Source: Anaeramoeba flamelloides
Lineage: Eukaryota; Metamonada; Anaeramoebidae
Direction: 5' to 3'
Assembly (NCBI GenBank): GCA_027625915.1
Contig: JANTQA010000023.1
Location: 1,302,001 to 1,366,000 of the forward strand
Length of the DNA: 64,000 nt
Position numbers and translations under genes: made by a program. Below, piece after piece: positions 47,001 to 57,169 of the stretch. Below the pieces are notes generated by a model. That model worked only from the letters and a program-made list of their open reading frames with translations. It did not search any database and was not told the origin of the DNA. How positions within the stretch are numbered: the stretch's first letter is position 1; every line of letters begins with the position of its first letter.

Positions 47001-49834
47001 TTTACATTTTCAATCTCTTTTTCCTTCCGAGTTGTTTCTTCATTATTTATTTGATTAAAATTTTCTTTCTGGAAGATTTGCAAAGTTATTTCAAATATTG
47101 TATCAATGCCAATTTTTGATAAATCGTAGTTTGAAGTTTTACATATACCAATTAGATGTGATTGGATAATGTTTTCCCAAATTAAATCAATTTTATTAAT
47201 ATTATTTATTAAAAAATTTTTTAATTGAAATAATCCAAAATTCTGTTTAATATTTATTTTTATGTTTTTAATTTTTTTTTTATTTTTTTGGAAATTCATT
47301 AAATACTTTTGAGAAAGTATCACTAATGAAGATGAAAAATCTTCAAAAAATGATTTTGAATATTTTTCAAAATTTGTTTGGAAAAATGAATTTAGCATTT
47401 CGTCAAGGATTTTAATTGTGATTGTGATTTCATCCTGTTCAAATTCTTTTATAGATTTCAAGTTTTCATTTTCAGATTGAACATTGTTTAAATATTGTTT
47501 AATTTTTGTATCAAAATAATCAAAATTCTCTAGAAATAAAATCCAAGATTTGCCCAAATATTCTGGGTATTGTTGTGCTATATTTAGTAAAATTTTAAAA
47601 GCTAATAAGTTTCGTTTATTAATAGAAACTAAAATCTTTTTTTGCTTTTTATTTGTTATTTTATTTTTGTTACTTATAATATTTAATTCATTTAATTTGG
47701 ATTGAAATTTTTCAAAGCTACTTTTATGATTATTTTCGTCATATTCTATTTTTTGAAGATTCTTTTTATTTCTAGTCTTCATGAAGTGTTGTTTATCTGA
47801 AACATTAACTAAGGAATTACCCCAGCTAAAATTGTTAATTGAATTTAAATTATTTTGTGAATTCTTATTTAAAAAGGTGATAAATGCATCTCTTGCATTG
47901 GTGTTGTTTGTAATACATGAAATTATAATGAAGTTTTGATAGCTGTGTAATAGAATTTGTACAATGTTTTCTTCGATTGAGTGATCTAATAATAATGAAA
48001 ACGTTGGTAAAATATGAAACCAACTTTTTTCACAGATTTGTTTAATTATTCCGAGTGTTTTATTATTCTTTGTTGTTACATTATTGTTTGTCATTCCGTT
48101 ATTAATATCTATCCCTTCATTTGGTGTTGTTTTTTTATGTTTTCTTATTTCTTCATTCGGTTTTGTGTTTTTATTAGGCAATATTTCGATATTAATAATA
48201 TTTTCTTGATCAATCGATAAATTTTGTTTTAATATTTTATAAATTGAATCAATAAATATTACTAAACTTTCGCTTATCATTGATAATGTATTAATTATAG
48301 AAAAATGTGGCGGCTGGTTAAATTGTTTTAAGGTTTTTAATCGATAATATTTTGTAATTATCGGGGTTTTGTTATTTCGTTTTTTAATGATTTTGATTTT
48401 TTTTATATTTTGTTCGTTAATATATTTAATTACTTCAATGGAATTAATATAATTACTTATAAAGGCTATTAATTTTGTAAATAATTGGTTATTTTTTCTT
48501 TCGTTAATGAAAAAAAAAAAAACTAATTCCGGTATTTTGATCCAAATACAAATAACTTCAATTATTAATAATAATAGCCAATTATTATGATTATCATTTG
48601 TATTATGGCTATTATGCGTATTTGTATTATTTCTACTATTGTGTATGCTATTGTTTGTTAAAATTGAATTTGGGTTTTCTACAATTTTAATTAAACTTAA
48701 AATCAATATTTCAATTTCTGTTGGCAATTTTTTAAAATAATTTCCCACAATTAATTGCAGTAATCTTAAGATACAACAATTTTTTTGAAAAATGAATTGA
48801 AAATTTTTTACATCGCTTTTCTTGGAGCGATTATTATCATTCATATTAAATTGGTTGTGATTAGAATTTATTTGATTATTGATATTTGAGAGCCATTCGA
48901 TAAAAAAGGGATACAATTGGTATTTGATCAAACATAAAAAATCTTTATTTGTTAAAAATAAATTAGAGTGTGATTCTAAAATGGACTCAATTAAATTTAA
49001 ACAATATATTTCTCGTCTCAGACAACCTTTCTGAAATATATTTTCCTTTCTTGAGATCCATATTGGTACGTCTCCATTTGAAAGAAGGCACAAATCTTGA
49101 AACAGCATATACCCACCAATACCAAAATTATAATTTATTGTTTTTGGTGGTAAATATTGCTTGGGAACATTTAAAAAAAGATTTTTGTTTTTTTCTTTTT
49201 CTTTTTCTTTTTTCTTTTTTGTTTGCAAGTTTATACTTTGGAGATCCTTATTGGTATTTGTTTTGTGCTTGTTTTTTTTGTGAATTGCCTCAACTATTTT
49301 ATCAAATACCATTGAGCATAATTGTTTCAAAGCAGCTTTACAGGTATTATACGAAAGTGGATCATTTCTGTCAAGAATAAGAAACATTGAGCTCACAATT
49401 GTTGATAATTGTGAATTATTAATTATTATTCTGGATTTACTATTGTGAATTGTTAAAAATGATTGAATTAATTTCACTTCAAGAAAGCAATCTTTCAATT
49501 TTTTACAAAGCAGATTAAAAATATTTAATATTTCAGACATTAATTTTTTGTTTTTGGCACCTTCAACACAAATAATTTTTACAAGCACATCGATACAAAA
49601 TTGTTGGATTTGTAAGTTTTGAGATCGTGTCTTTTGAGACAAACTTAAAAGAAACGGTTGAAGTAATTTGCTCCTGATAGTCATGGTTGATAGTGTTTGA
49701 TCATTACGATTTGTTCTGATCTTTTTTAATTGATTTAATGCCTGTGTGCAAGTTTTTACAATGCTTTTTTCGCTTTTGCTGAGTAGTTTTAATTTTTCAA
49801 GGCTTGTTTGCAACAAATTCAAAAATTCATTCAT
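44003..49834 (-). CDS. MON2: MON2-like Golgi trafficking scaffold
   Basis: A single-exon gene of 1943 residues (animal MON2 is ~1700). MON2 is a peripheral Golgi/endosome protein related to BIG/GBF Arf-GEFs but without a Sec7 domain; with DOP1 it supports retrograde traffic. Supporting stretches are an N-terminal DCB-like repeat (SKLLQPFLLSLSQKTRSQNL; DPLSYNTCKAALKQLCSMVF, then DKIVEA), the HUS-like segment GGYMLFQDLCLLSNGDVPIW and REIYCLNLIESILESHSNLF, and TCGQKLGTGWGIILKVL in the second half. The whole is alpha-solenoid in character. Lineage-specific inserts include a Glu/Lys/Asn tract at about residues 933-1048, an Asn run near 1315-1338 and Asn/His stretches near 390-425. The start is the first ATG; no introns are evident. 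DOP1 would be the main alternative, but the DLCLLSNG block favours MON2. Confidence 0.8.
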   Translation of the reverse strand: MNEFLNLLQTSLEKLKLLSKSEKSIVKTCTQALNQLKKIRTNRNDQTLSTMTIRSKLLQPFLLSLSQKTRSQNLQIQQFCIDVLVKIICVEGAKNKKLMSEILNIFNLLCKKLKDCFLEVKLIQSFLTIHNSKSRIIINNSQLSTIVSSMFLILDRNDPLSYNTCKAALKQLCSMVFDKIVEAIHKKNKHKTNTNKDLQSINLQTKKKKEKEKEKNKNLFLNVPKQYLPPKTINYNFGIGGYMLFQDLCLLSNGDVPIWISRKENIFQKGCLRREIYCLNLIESILESHSNLFLTNKDFLCLIKYQLYPFFIEWLSNINNQINSNHNQFNMNDNNRSKKSDVKNFQFIFQKNCCILRLLQLIVGNYFKKLPTEIEILILSLIKIVENPNSILTNNSIHNSRNNTNTHNSHNTNDNHNNWLLLLIIEVICIWIKIPELVFFFFINERKNNQLFTKLIAFISNYINSIEVIKYINEQNIKKIKIIKKRNNKTPIITKYYRLKTLKQFNQPPHFSIINTLSMISESLVIFIDSIYKILKQNLSIDQENIINIEILPNKNTKPNEEIRKHKKTTPNEGIDINNGMTNNNVTTKNNKTLGIIKQICEKSWFHILPTFSLLLDHSIEENIVQILLHSYQNFIIISCITNNTNARDAFITFLNKNSQNNLNSINNFSWGNSLVNVSDKQHFMKTRNKKNLQKIEYDENNHKSSFEKFQSKLNELNIISNKNKITNKKQKKILVSINKRNLLAFKILLNIAQQYPEYLGKSWILFLENFDYFDTKIKQYLNNVQSENENLKSIKEFEQDEITITIKILDEMLNSFFQTNFEKYSKSFFEDFSSSLVILSQKYLMNFQKNKKKIKNIKINIKQNFGLFQLKNFLINNINKIDLIWENIIQSHLIGICKTSNYDLSKIGIDTIFEITLQIFQKENFNQINNEETTRKEKEIENVKEKEKEKEIGNVKGKENEKKKENEKGKGNEKEKETEKGKENEKERENENEKKNENEKEKEKERKKKKENEKENENGNENENENQKEKKTDEEKKKQDQNEKVNEIFKVSKDNSTSEEKKIRNKNIYLLFIIELEKIDNNEKWYLILNHLFNLIQTCGQKLGTGWGIILKVLLNRIKKNVKKEFSLISTILKFICTDLLSFLPPSFFYDLLNILTEYCKQKSNINNTLSTIELIWKVADFLAINDFSDLISNERLNKKSEKKLKNNQKNKVYEKENRNRAVSDKKNNKKEKTARLNIWIFLYSKFLELIMDKRFRIRNGSLTTFFSILSSYGDKLTMGEWNEVFNSIIKPLTKLIKNKFLQSCLNENNNKKKLKRNNNNNNNNSNNINNNNNSNNNEDDQDEEKNLIIHYSRNTNKKKWMSTLNLMITEMCGIFDNLYQCISKTNIFLKFSNLLIKLINFACNNNNQEISLNGFENFKSLVISSYSEKHLNSDQLNIKQQIWGLIENLIFSLMDNKTQLDFTHKIVEDLMRAFKNIIKRIGIMSFSLEEIIKICKIAYQCYYTELFLIKNHISRITFSRTTLLIIEIFSSINSFKSATNDSILYFNILFALLIEYPDYKLFNQEFHTKILNSLNNQKLLNFKKKKILNYTNKFCFSRKTTLIDQVLTLMGSLLCKSFPRNHFFKIYPKFIYFLKSMINEFINDKDNLVDGKVCESNTKVKESKNDDNSRDNQKILITLIPIITKCFHLLDNKSFNNLSSKKISKIKNITLSIIKQITNPYFLQNIPISILDQLLSLLQNTLYRSMTNVDSNEKIIEKYIYILFLNSSLNIDQLILNQSKKFLFRKINEQFIFNCTEELFNLIKTKNRSHDTNISINQIQTNNVSQLAIQYSIKLSIKFVDNFFDYNDVFNNQLNHLLLIMDLLEDSQIESKIFKEMSKRKDFENIGLKTNLNIFQFYKGEKSHLISLFPWFCKLISSHEIKIKKRIQRIFLRLSKELNLI

Positions 49835-49839
49835 AAAAT

Positions 49840-50480
49840 AGTTTTGTTGAGATAAGTTGCTTTGAAAAAGTGAGAGAATTTAAAAATGAAAAAATGATTT
49901 TATTGACTTTTTTAAAGAACTCAAAAGTTTATGAATTTAAGAAAGTTTTGAGTCTCTTATTCCTGTCAATCACTCTTCAAATATTTAAACACTTCCAAAC
50001 AGTGGTAAAGAGGAAATAAATGTTAATGTTAAAGTTATTATTAAAGTGAAAAGTTTTTACAATGTCCAGAGATTGGATAAGAATAGCATTTCTTTATAAT
50101 ACAAAAAAAAACTTATTTGTACTCTAAACTGAACAAACAAGTAGTAAAAAATCTTTAATAATAGTATGAGTCAATTTGAAACATTCAATTTTTTTTTTCA
50201 GAAAATTAACAATTAGAAATAAGAATTTCAATATCTCTTTTGATAAATATAAGTTGTTGTACTTTAAAAACTTTTCTGAAGAGATTAATATCACCAATCT
50301 TTGTCCATAATTAAAGTGTGTTATAATTAAAAGTAAATATAATTAGTTCTAGTTAGTTACAAATTGATCTATAAAATTGAATATAAACATTCTATTACAA
50401 TATTTTTTTTTTTTTGATTTTTTGCTAATAATGACAACTATTAAATATTTTCATATTTAAACTTTTTTTTTTATTTATTT
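49840..50480. other. Intergenic DNA upstream of MON2
   Basis: Probable MON2 promoter region; nothing specific recognised. Confidence 0.4.
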
Positions 50481-50489
50481 TTTCAAAAT

Positions 50490-51240
50490 CAAAAAATAGA
50501 AACTCAAAATAATAAAATTCTGGGTATATAAAAATGAATATTTAGAAATACCAAAAGTAACTATTTTTTCAGTTTATTAATTTCAAAGATCTACCAAATA
50601 ATTACAATCAGTTCCACTTTTAAGACACAGACTTCTAACGAAATTTATGTCGCAATAAAAATCTCAAATTAAGGCACAAAATTCAGATTCTCGTAAAATA
50701 ATTTGTAAAAAAAAATTACTAAATTTTGTACCCTAATTTGAGATTTTTTTCTACCTTAAATTTTGTTGAAAGTTTGTGCTTTAAACTTGGAACTGGCTGT
50801 ATTTAAATATAAGTAACTCGAATGCTGATATTTTTTTTTTTTTTTTTTTCCAAAGAAACTAAGTTTTGTTTTTAATATATCTTGAAATTTTAAAATATAA
50901 TTTATTAAGATAATCTGTTTGTTAATTATTTATTTTTTTTAAATAACTCAAATTTTTTTGCCACATATCTACCTTTTGAGAGACATTTAAGAAAGATTTT
51001 TTTCAATTTTTGAAGTTGGAATATTAATGGTTCGACCTTTAAATTTGTCTTAAAATGTAATATTTTTTTCTAAAATTCTTTGAGTTTTTATACTTATAAA
51101 AGGAACTTTTTTTACTGATGAGATTAACAATTTGGTACTATTTTACTAATCAAATTTTTTGAGTGGTGCAAACCAGTGGATATTATTAAGTTTCCTGCTG
51201 TTAGGAATATACTTTAATTTTAGACTTATGTAGTTTGGAC
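50490..51240 (-). repeat. Family G repeat, copy G2, carrying a MITE
   Basis: Parallels G1 (23690-24330), with the 195-bp MITE at 50605-50799 as extra sequence. The minus strand near 51220-51120 preserves a more eroded version of the G1 coding remnant. Confidence 0.5.
50605..50799. mobile_element. 195-bp Tc1/mariner-like MITE with TA duplication
   Basis: The left end CAATCAGTTCCACTTTTAAG and right end TTTAAACTTGGAACTGGCTG are inverted repeats, followed inward by ACACAGACTT and AAAGTTTGTGC. TA flanks both ends (50603-50604 and 50800-50801). The internal inverted blocks AATCTCAAATTAAGGCACAA and TACCCTAATTTGAGATTTTT resemble the internal structure of the MITE at 22290-22601. Non-coding. Confidence 0.75.
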
Positions 51241-51244
51241 ACCA

Positions 51245-54200
51245 AAACCAATTGGGTGTTAAGTTCTAATCATTTTGATTTATTTTAATGATTCACAAAA
51301 AAAAACATTATATCTGGAAAAAAATGTTAAAAATCTTTGTAATACTAAAATGATGGTAAAAGTTAACATCCAGAGATTTTTTTTATAATATTAAAATTCA
51401 CTGAATATCGAAATTAAATCAAAAAGTGTTGTTTATTATTTGAATAATATTCATCTTTAAAAAGGTAAATTAAACCAAAAAAAAAAAAAAAAAAAAGGGT
51501 GGGGGGGGCACCTGTTTGATTGTTAAATGTTTATAATTAATTGGAAAATTTATTAATACAGTAATATATTAAAACTTTGATTTCAAAGGTTTTCGATGAA
51601 AAAAGAAACTGATTTTAAATATATATAGAGGGTGATTATTTGTTTTTTGGTTTTTCATATTGAATTGGCCTTGTTTGATGGGTCAACTCAAGTAGAATGA
51701 AATTGGATAAATTTTTAAAATATAAGGGTGTTTTTGGTGAAACTAAAAATGAGTGTTTTTTTTTTTTTACCATTTGGAAACTAATTCTATGATTTTTTTT
51801 TACTTTAATATTGAAAATTTTAAATCTTCCAATAAAAAATGTTCAGATGAATTATATTATACAAGTACTTTTTGAAATCCCCAACCTTTTGTTCAAGTAT
51901 TACTTTCTGAAAATAAAAAATTATCATAATAATTTGCTATTAAGAATTCTAATTTTATATTCAATAATCTTATAAATGGATTGTCTTTGTGAAATAAAAA
52001 GGTAATTTATAAATGCTGAATGGAAAATTTTAAAGTAAATAATATCTAGTGTTATTTTTGTGAATACGAAAAAATATGAAAATTATGATCCTTGTTTGTA
52101 GATTTTTTAATATCGCTTTGAGAGAATTATAATCAGTATGTTTTTGAGAAATGAGCAAAATTGTAAGAGTTTTTATTTGAAACGGGCTAGTTAATACTAA
52201 TAATGAAAATAACAAAAAACAAAGAAAAAACAAAAAATTTATTTCCGATTTTATTTGTGAAAATCAATAACAAAAAATGTAAAAAATTCTACAATTTTTT
52301 TTAATAATTTTGAAAATTTTCATTACTCACACAGAATTTCCAAAAATCATCTTTAAATTTCCAAACCCAAACAAATTGATCAGTTTGATCTTGAAATTTT
52401 TTAAATGATATTTTTTTTTTATTTATATTTGTAAACAAATATCATATTGGGCAGATCAGATGATTAAGAAACTCTTTTAATTTTCACTTTTTTTGAAAAT
52501 TAGTAAAAGCTGCTAAACTTGATTTACATAAAATTTATTTTTTTGATTTATCTTATAACTCTTCTAATTTTATTAATTAGAAACTCTCATGCTCATCCTA
52601 AAAAGTTATTTTGAATATCAAAAAATAACAATTCAAAAATTGAAAAATAGCCAAAATTGAAAGGGTAAACAGTTGTCAAGAAGTTGATCTAAAGTATATA
52701 CCAAAATAAATCATCTTTGTAGATATGTTATTTTATATCATTTTTTTATCATTGCGCAGAAGAAAATGATAACACTATTTTTTATCTTTCTCATTTTTCC
52801 ATATTATTTAAAAAAAAATGAGTGTTAGTATGTATATTAATTTGAATTTCATCCCAATTCGTTTGATTTCTAGGTCAGTAGTCTTGATATGGTATGTTTT
52901 TTTTTGAAAAAATTGATTTTTCAGGTTCTATTAAGATTTACAGATCAGATTTCAAAATAAAAAAATTGTAAAAATGATGTTTTTAACATTTTCTTTATTG
53001 TAATAAGAAAAGTGTTTTTTCACAATGGGGGTCTCAAAATAATCGAGATTAATTATTAATGTTATATATGAAAGTTTTAATTTCCCAGATATGAATTGTC
53101 CAAAAAATGGACTTTTTATATATTTTTACCACTTTAGATAATCAAAAATAAAGTACTGAGTTTTACCACAATCTTATTGAATTTTTGATGTGAAATTGAA
53201 ATCAATATTATCAAAGTTAGATGCAATGTTATTTAAAGGGTTTAACGCCGTTTTGAACAGGGGTTTGATAGTTTGTGTTTAAAGCGAGTTTGTATAATGA
53301 GTTTAGTTTTCAAATTAATAGATCTTCGAGAAGTCTTTGTAATGAAAAATTTTGCAAGAAGAATAATAAAGATATAGAAAAATGGAAATTGTAGATCAAG
53401 TTTTTAGAGTCATTTTATAAAAGTGAAAATTTTTTTTTATATGATTTTGTACGAACTAAAACTTATATCAAGTTTTATGTTTCAAAAAAGTATGAACTTT
53501 GAAAAAACAATTTTCCTTTAGAAACCGGTCTCTGTACCCAATTTAAAAACTGAATTCCTCACTTTCTTCAAAAGAAAACTTTCAAAAAAGGTTTAAATGT
53601 CAAATAGTTTACAGTTTTTTATAAGAGTATCAATTTTTTAGGTCAGCGACATTGCAGTCACCCAAAATGGGTTTTAATTCTTTTTTACCACTCTTTTACA
53701 ATCAAAAATAAAATATTTGATCTTCAATCCTTCTTCTTTCACGATCATCATGATATTAAATTAATTTGTAAAATAGGTTTGAAAAATAAGGTATCTTTTA
53801 TAGTTTTAGTCTTCATTTGGATTCTTAATAACATACAAAATTATTGTTGTTTTGATCAGTTTTACTAATGGTAACAATTAAATTTGAAAAGAAACTACAA
53901 AAATAGTGTTTCTTTTTTAACCACTCTTAACGAAATATAGAACTTTTGATCAAGCTTTGAAAAACTTTACCAATATTTATGAAAACAGCAATAATGTAAC
54001 TAAGAAGAAAAAAAACCCATTCAAATCGAAAAGGCACTGTGTTAACCCACCTTAAAAGCATTTCTAAAATATAGGACAGAATAATTCCTGATTTTCCACC
54101 AAAAACAAAAGTAAACTACAAAAAATAATTCTGGAGAAAAACATTTTATAAAAACATTCTAGAGCTTTAACTAACCAGTGGTATCAAAGGGGCTGCTTTT

Positions 54201-54700
54201 ACAAATATTTTTTCTAACGTAACCTTTACAATCTAATTTTTTAATGAAAAAATCTGTGAAAACTTGAAAAAACAAAGCAAATCAAATCATAAAATTTTTT
54301 GTAAAAAGACAAAGAAAAAGATCTTTGTCAAAATGGAAATTCAAATCACGAAAATCAAATAACCAGGGTTTTCAAATTTTCTTTGATCAATTTGCAACTC
54401 TGTGTGTTTGGAAAAAAAAATTAATTTTTTTCGCATCCATTGTTTATTTAATAAAAAAAACCTAAAGTCCAAATTTGAATGCCAAATCACCAAAGGGTGC
54501 CCTTTTAAAGGGTTAACAAACAAAGAAAATAGTAAGAAAAGTTTAAAGATTTTCAAAGTAAAAGAAAACCAAAACCATTCACATAATCGATTCTAAAAGA
54601 ATACTTAAACTTTCCAACCAGTCTATACTCACAAAAAGAATTTATGAAAAAAAATAAACAAAAATTACAAATTTCAATTTTATACTTTTTTTCCAAATTA
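51245..54700. other. Intergenic DNA upstream of the CH-domain gene
   Basis: A homopolymer block (A run then GGGTGGGGGGGG) lies at 51479-51508. Weak direct repeats around TTTTTACCACT..AATCAAAAATAAA occur near 53130 and 53685. No gene recognised. Confidence 0.45.
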
Positions 54701-54702
54701 TC

Positions 54703-57165
54703 ATGTTTCTTTTAAAACCATCACACTCAAATTCCACAATCAAAAAAGCACACCAACACCCTTTTATTAAAAAAATTCAAAAAGTATCTGCTCCGCGTGA
54801 CAAAGAAATAACGCGATCGGACACTGCGTTGCTGTGGATGAGAAAAGTCTTGGGCGTCAGTGATCTTACTCTTAGCGAAGCGTTCGCTCATGAAGGCTAC
54901 TGCTTATTAAATGTTATCAATGTGATTTGTCCAACAAAATATAACAAGTTTTGTCAGATGAACCAAACAAAGCAGATGCATTATCACAATTTGCGAGAAT
55001 ACAAAAAAACAGTCAAACTCCTTGGGCTGGGTAAAAACAATTTTTTTAAGATCGCAAAGTTGTTAGAAGGTGACGGGGAACAGACTGAAAAGCTGGTAAA
55101 CTCTGTCTTGTTTTTGAAAAAGCAATATGAAAAAGAGGGTGTGATCAAAATGAAAGCGTTCCCCGACCGTACCTTTCATTTCGTGAACAAAACGGAAGAC
55201 GTCTATCAAGAGGAATCTGACGAAGATTTGGCAGACTTGTTTGAAGACACCATCGAGGGTGTTGCCGCGCCTGAAGAGTTCATTAACAAAGTCTTTGTTA
55301 AAAAATTTGATTATAGCCTTCATAGCTATACAAACCTCTTTTATTATGCAAAAAAAAAGATTCAAAATAAGAAAAAAAAGAAGAGAAAACAACTCTCGAA
55401 GAACAAAAAGCACAAACACAAGAGAAAAAAAACGCATCGCCAATCAGAAACAGAGTCTGAGAAAAAAAAGTCAGAACACAAACACAAAAAAAAAAACAAG
55501 CACAAAAGCAAGTTCAATCGCAAACACAAATCGGAATTAAGACATAAAGAAAAACATAAACACGAACACGAACACAAACACAAACACAACAAAACCCAGT
55601 CAGTTTCTCTTCGGAACTTTCAAGATCTAGATCTCTCTGTTAAAGAAAGGCAAACTGATCCAATCAATAAAATCATGATCAAGAAGGATAATGGCGTAAT
55701 GCTTCAAAGCCAAAATAATACAAACAAGAAAACTCTAAAAAAGGCCAAAAGGCATGCAAGCTTACCCAATTTTGGAACCGACAACAAAAAGGAAGGGCAA
55801 AGAACAAAAGTCAACCAAACAGAGGAAAACGAATGCATTGATTTGTTTGGATCATTTTCGGGTGTGAGTGATGATGAATATGATGAGTATGAGCGTTCGA
55901 GTTCAGTACTGAGCGTTTCAAGATCAAACTCTTCCAAAAGTGTTCAAATGTGTCGTATTCGAAGGAAAAGCATCAACGAAAGTGAAAACGGCAAGGAAAA
56001 CGAAAAAAGCGAACGAGTGAAAATTAAAAAAAAAAAAGATCAAAAGAAAAAGAAACTCAAATTCCCAACCAAACAGAATCTCAAAAAAAAAACGAAATTG
56101 CAAGAAGGCGAATACCCCTTTGATCTGTTTAACCTTGAAAAAATGGGCGAGTCAGTATATTGTCAAAACGATCTGAAAGATACGTTTTTAAATCTAAATA
56201 AACCCACCCATAATTGGTATATATACGAGATGTATTTCGGAATGAATTTACTCAACGGCAAGAACTCGAAAACCTTGCTGTCAAAAACAACGCTCAGCGA
56301 CAAGAACGAGTACATTGACAAGACATATAAAAGCGCGCTGAAAAGCTATAAAATTGCCAAAAACTATTTAAAGTTGGGGAGAGTGCGATTCACTGTCAAA
56401 CTCTCACAAACCAAATACCAGAACTACGAACAGGCACACCTCGTCATTGATCAGAACGGGTTCAAAATTTTCAACACTTGCTATGACCAAACCGCCTCCC
56501 ACAAATGGAAAACGTTTTATTCATATGGCATGAGCAAACAGAAATTGGATCTCGCGTCAATTGAAATCTTCCAATCCAATACATTTTATCAAATTAAATT
56601 TGAAAGCTCGCTGGAGAAATGGATCACCCTTTTCACGTTAATACTCTTCAATATTAATGCAATGAGCAAAACAAATAACACCATCGGCAAAAACGAAAAC
56701 AAGATATTACCCAACCCCAACCAATTTAAAATCTTATCCTTCCCCCGATTAATATACCCAAATAAAAACTTTATCAAGAAACTAAGCAGTTTCTCCCAAA
56801 TAGATCAAAAAAACCCCACCAATTCAATAAACCAATACTGGGAAAACGGCGGCGTCAATTTTGAAATTTGCCTTTTAATCAATAAGCATTACCCCATCCA
56901 ACCTTCATTTTTGAAATTACGGAAAAATAAATTGAAAATCCGCACCTCCGATTTAAAAAAATTGTCAATCGACTGGAAGCAAGGTATCAAGGTTTATAAA
57001 AACAATTCAAACCGAAAACTTTTCAGATTGGTTTGGGAAAAAAATAACCAACAATACACATGCGAACCTTCAATTCTTATACTTACCAAATCAGGATCAG
57101 ATAGAAGCTTGATTTACCGATCAATTTATTATTTTGATAAACAATCGGGATCATCAAACAAATAG
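54703..57165 (+). CDS. CH-domain protein with two C-terminal PH-like folds
   Basis: A single exon of 820 residues. Residues ~36-148 look like a calponin-homology fold: TALLWMRKVLG, FAHEGYCLLNVINVICPTKY, REYKKTVKLLGLGKNNFFKI then AKLLEGDGEQTEKLVNSVLF. CH domains bind actin or act in signalling. A highly basic Lys/His-rich tract covers ~212-299, then a Ser/Glu-rich linker. Residues ~545-650 (VRFTVKLSQTKYQNYEQAHL to ESSLEKWITLFTLILF) and ~709-820 (NFEICLLINKHYPIQPSFLK to LIYRSIYYFDK) have the strand-then-helix rhythm of PH-like folds, as in the RasGAP-like protein. The domain calls are from pattern only. Base composition is richer in G+C than the flanks. A cortical or cytoskeletal signalling role is inferred. 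Confidence 0.7.
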   Translation: MFLLKPSHSNSTIKKAHQHPFIKKIQKVSAPRDKEITRSDTALLWMRKVLGVSDLTLSEAFAHEGYCLLNVINVICPTKYNKFCQMNQTKQMHYHNLREYKKTVKLLGLGKNNFFKIAKLLEGDGEQTEKLVNSVLFLKKQYEKEGVIKMKAFPDRTFHFVNKTEDVYQEESDEDLADLFEDTIEGVAAPEEFINKVFVKKFDYSLHSYTNLFYYAKKKIQNKKKKKRKQLSKNKKHKHKRKKTHRQSETESEKKKSEHKHKKKNKHKSKFNRKHKSELRHKEKHKHEHEHKHKHNKTQSVSLRNFQDLDLSVKERQTDPINKIMIKKDNGVMLQSQNNTNKKTLKKAKRHASLPNFGTDNKKEGQRTKVNQTEENECIDLFGSFSGVSDDEYDEYERSSSVLSVSRSNSSKSVQMCRIRRKSINESENGKENEKSERVKIKKKKDQKKKKLKFPTKQNLKKKTKLQEGEYPFDLFNLEKMGESVYCQNDLKDTFLNLNKPTHNWYIYEMYFGMNLLNGKNSKTLLSKTTLSDKNEYIDKTYKSALKSYKIAKNYLKLGRVRFTVKLSQTKYQNYEQAHLVIDQNGFKIFNTCYDQTASHKWKTFYSYGMSKQKLDLASIEIFQSNTFYQIKFESSLEKWITLFTLILFNINAMSKTNNTIGKNENKILPNPNQFKILSFPRLIYPNKNFIKKLSSFSQIDQKNPTNSINQYWENGGVNFEICLLINKHYPIQPSFLKLRKNKLKIRTSDLKKLSIDWKQGIKVYKNNSNRKLFRLVWEKNNQQYTCEPSILILTKSGSDRSLIYRSIYYFDKQSGSSNK

Positions 57166-57169
57166 AAAA

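Noticed and set aside
46709-47119. A 136-codon Phe/Leu-rich plus-strand frame that resembles a membrane protein
   Set aside because: It is the complement of the Glu/Lys tract of MON2.
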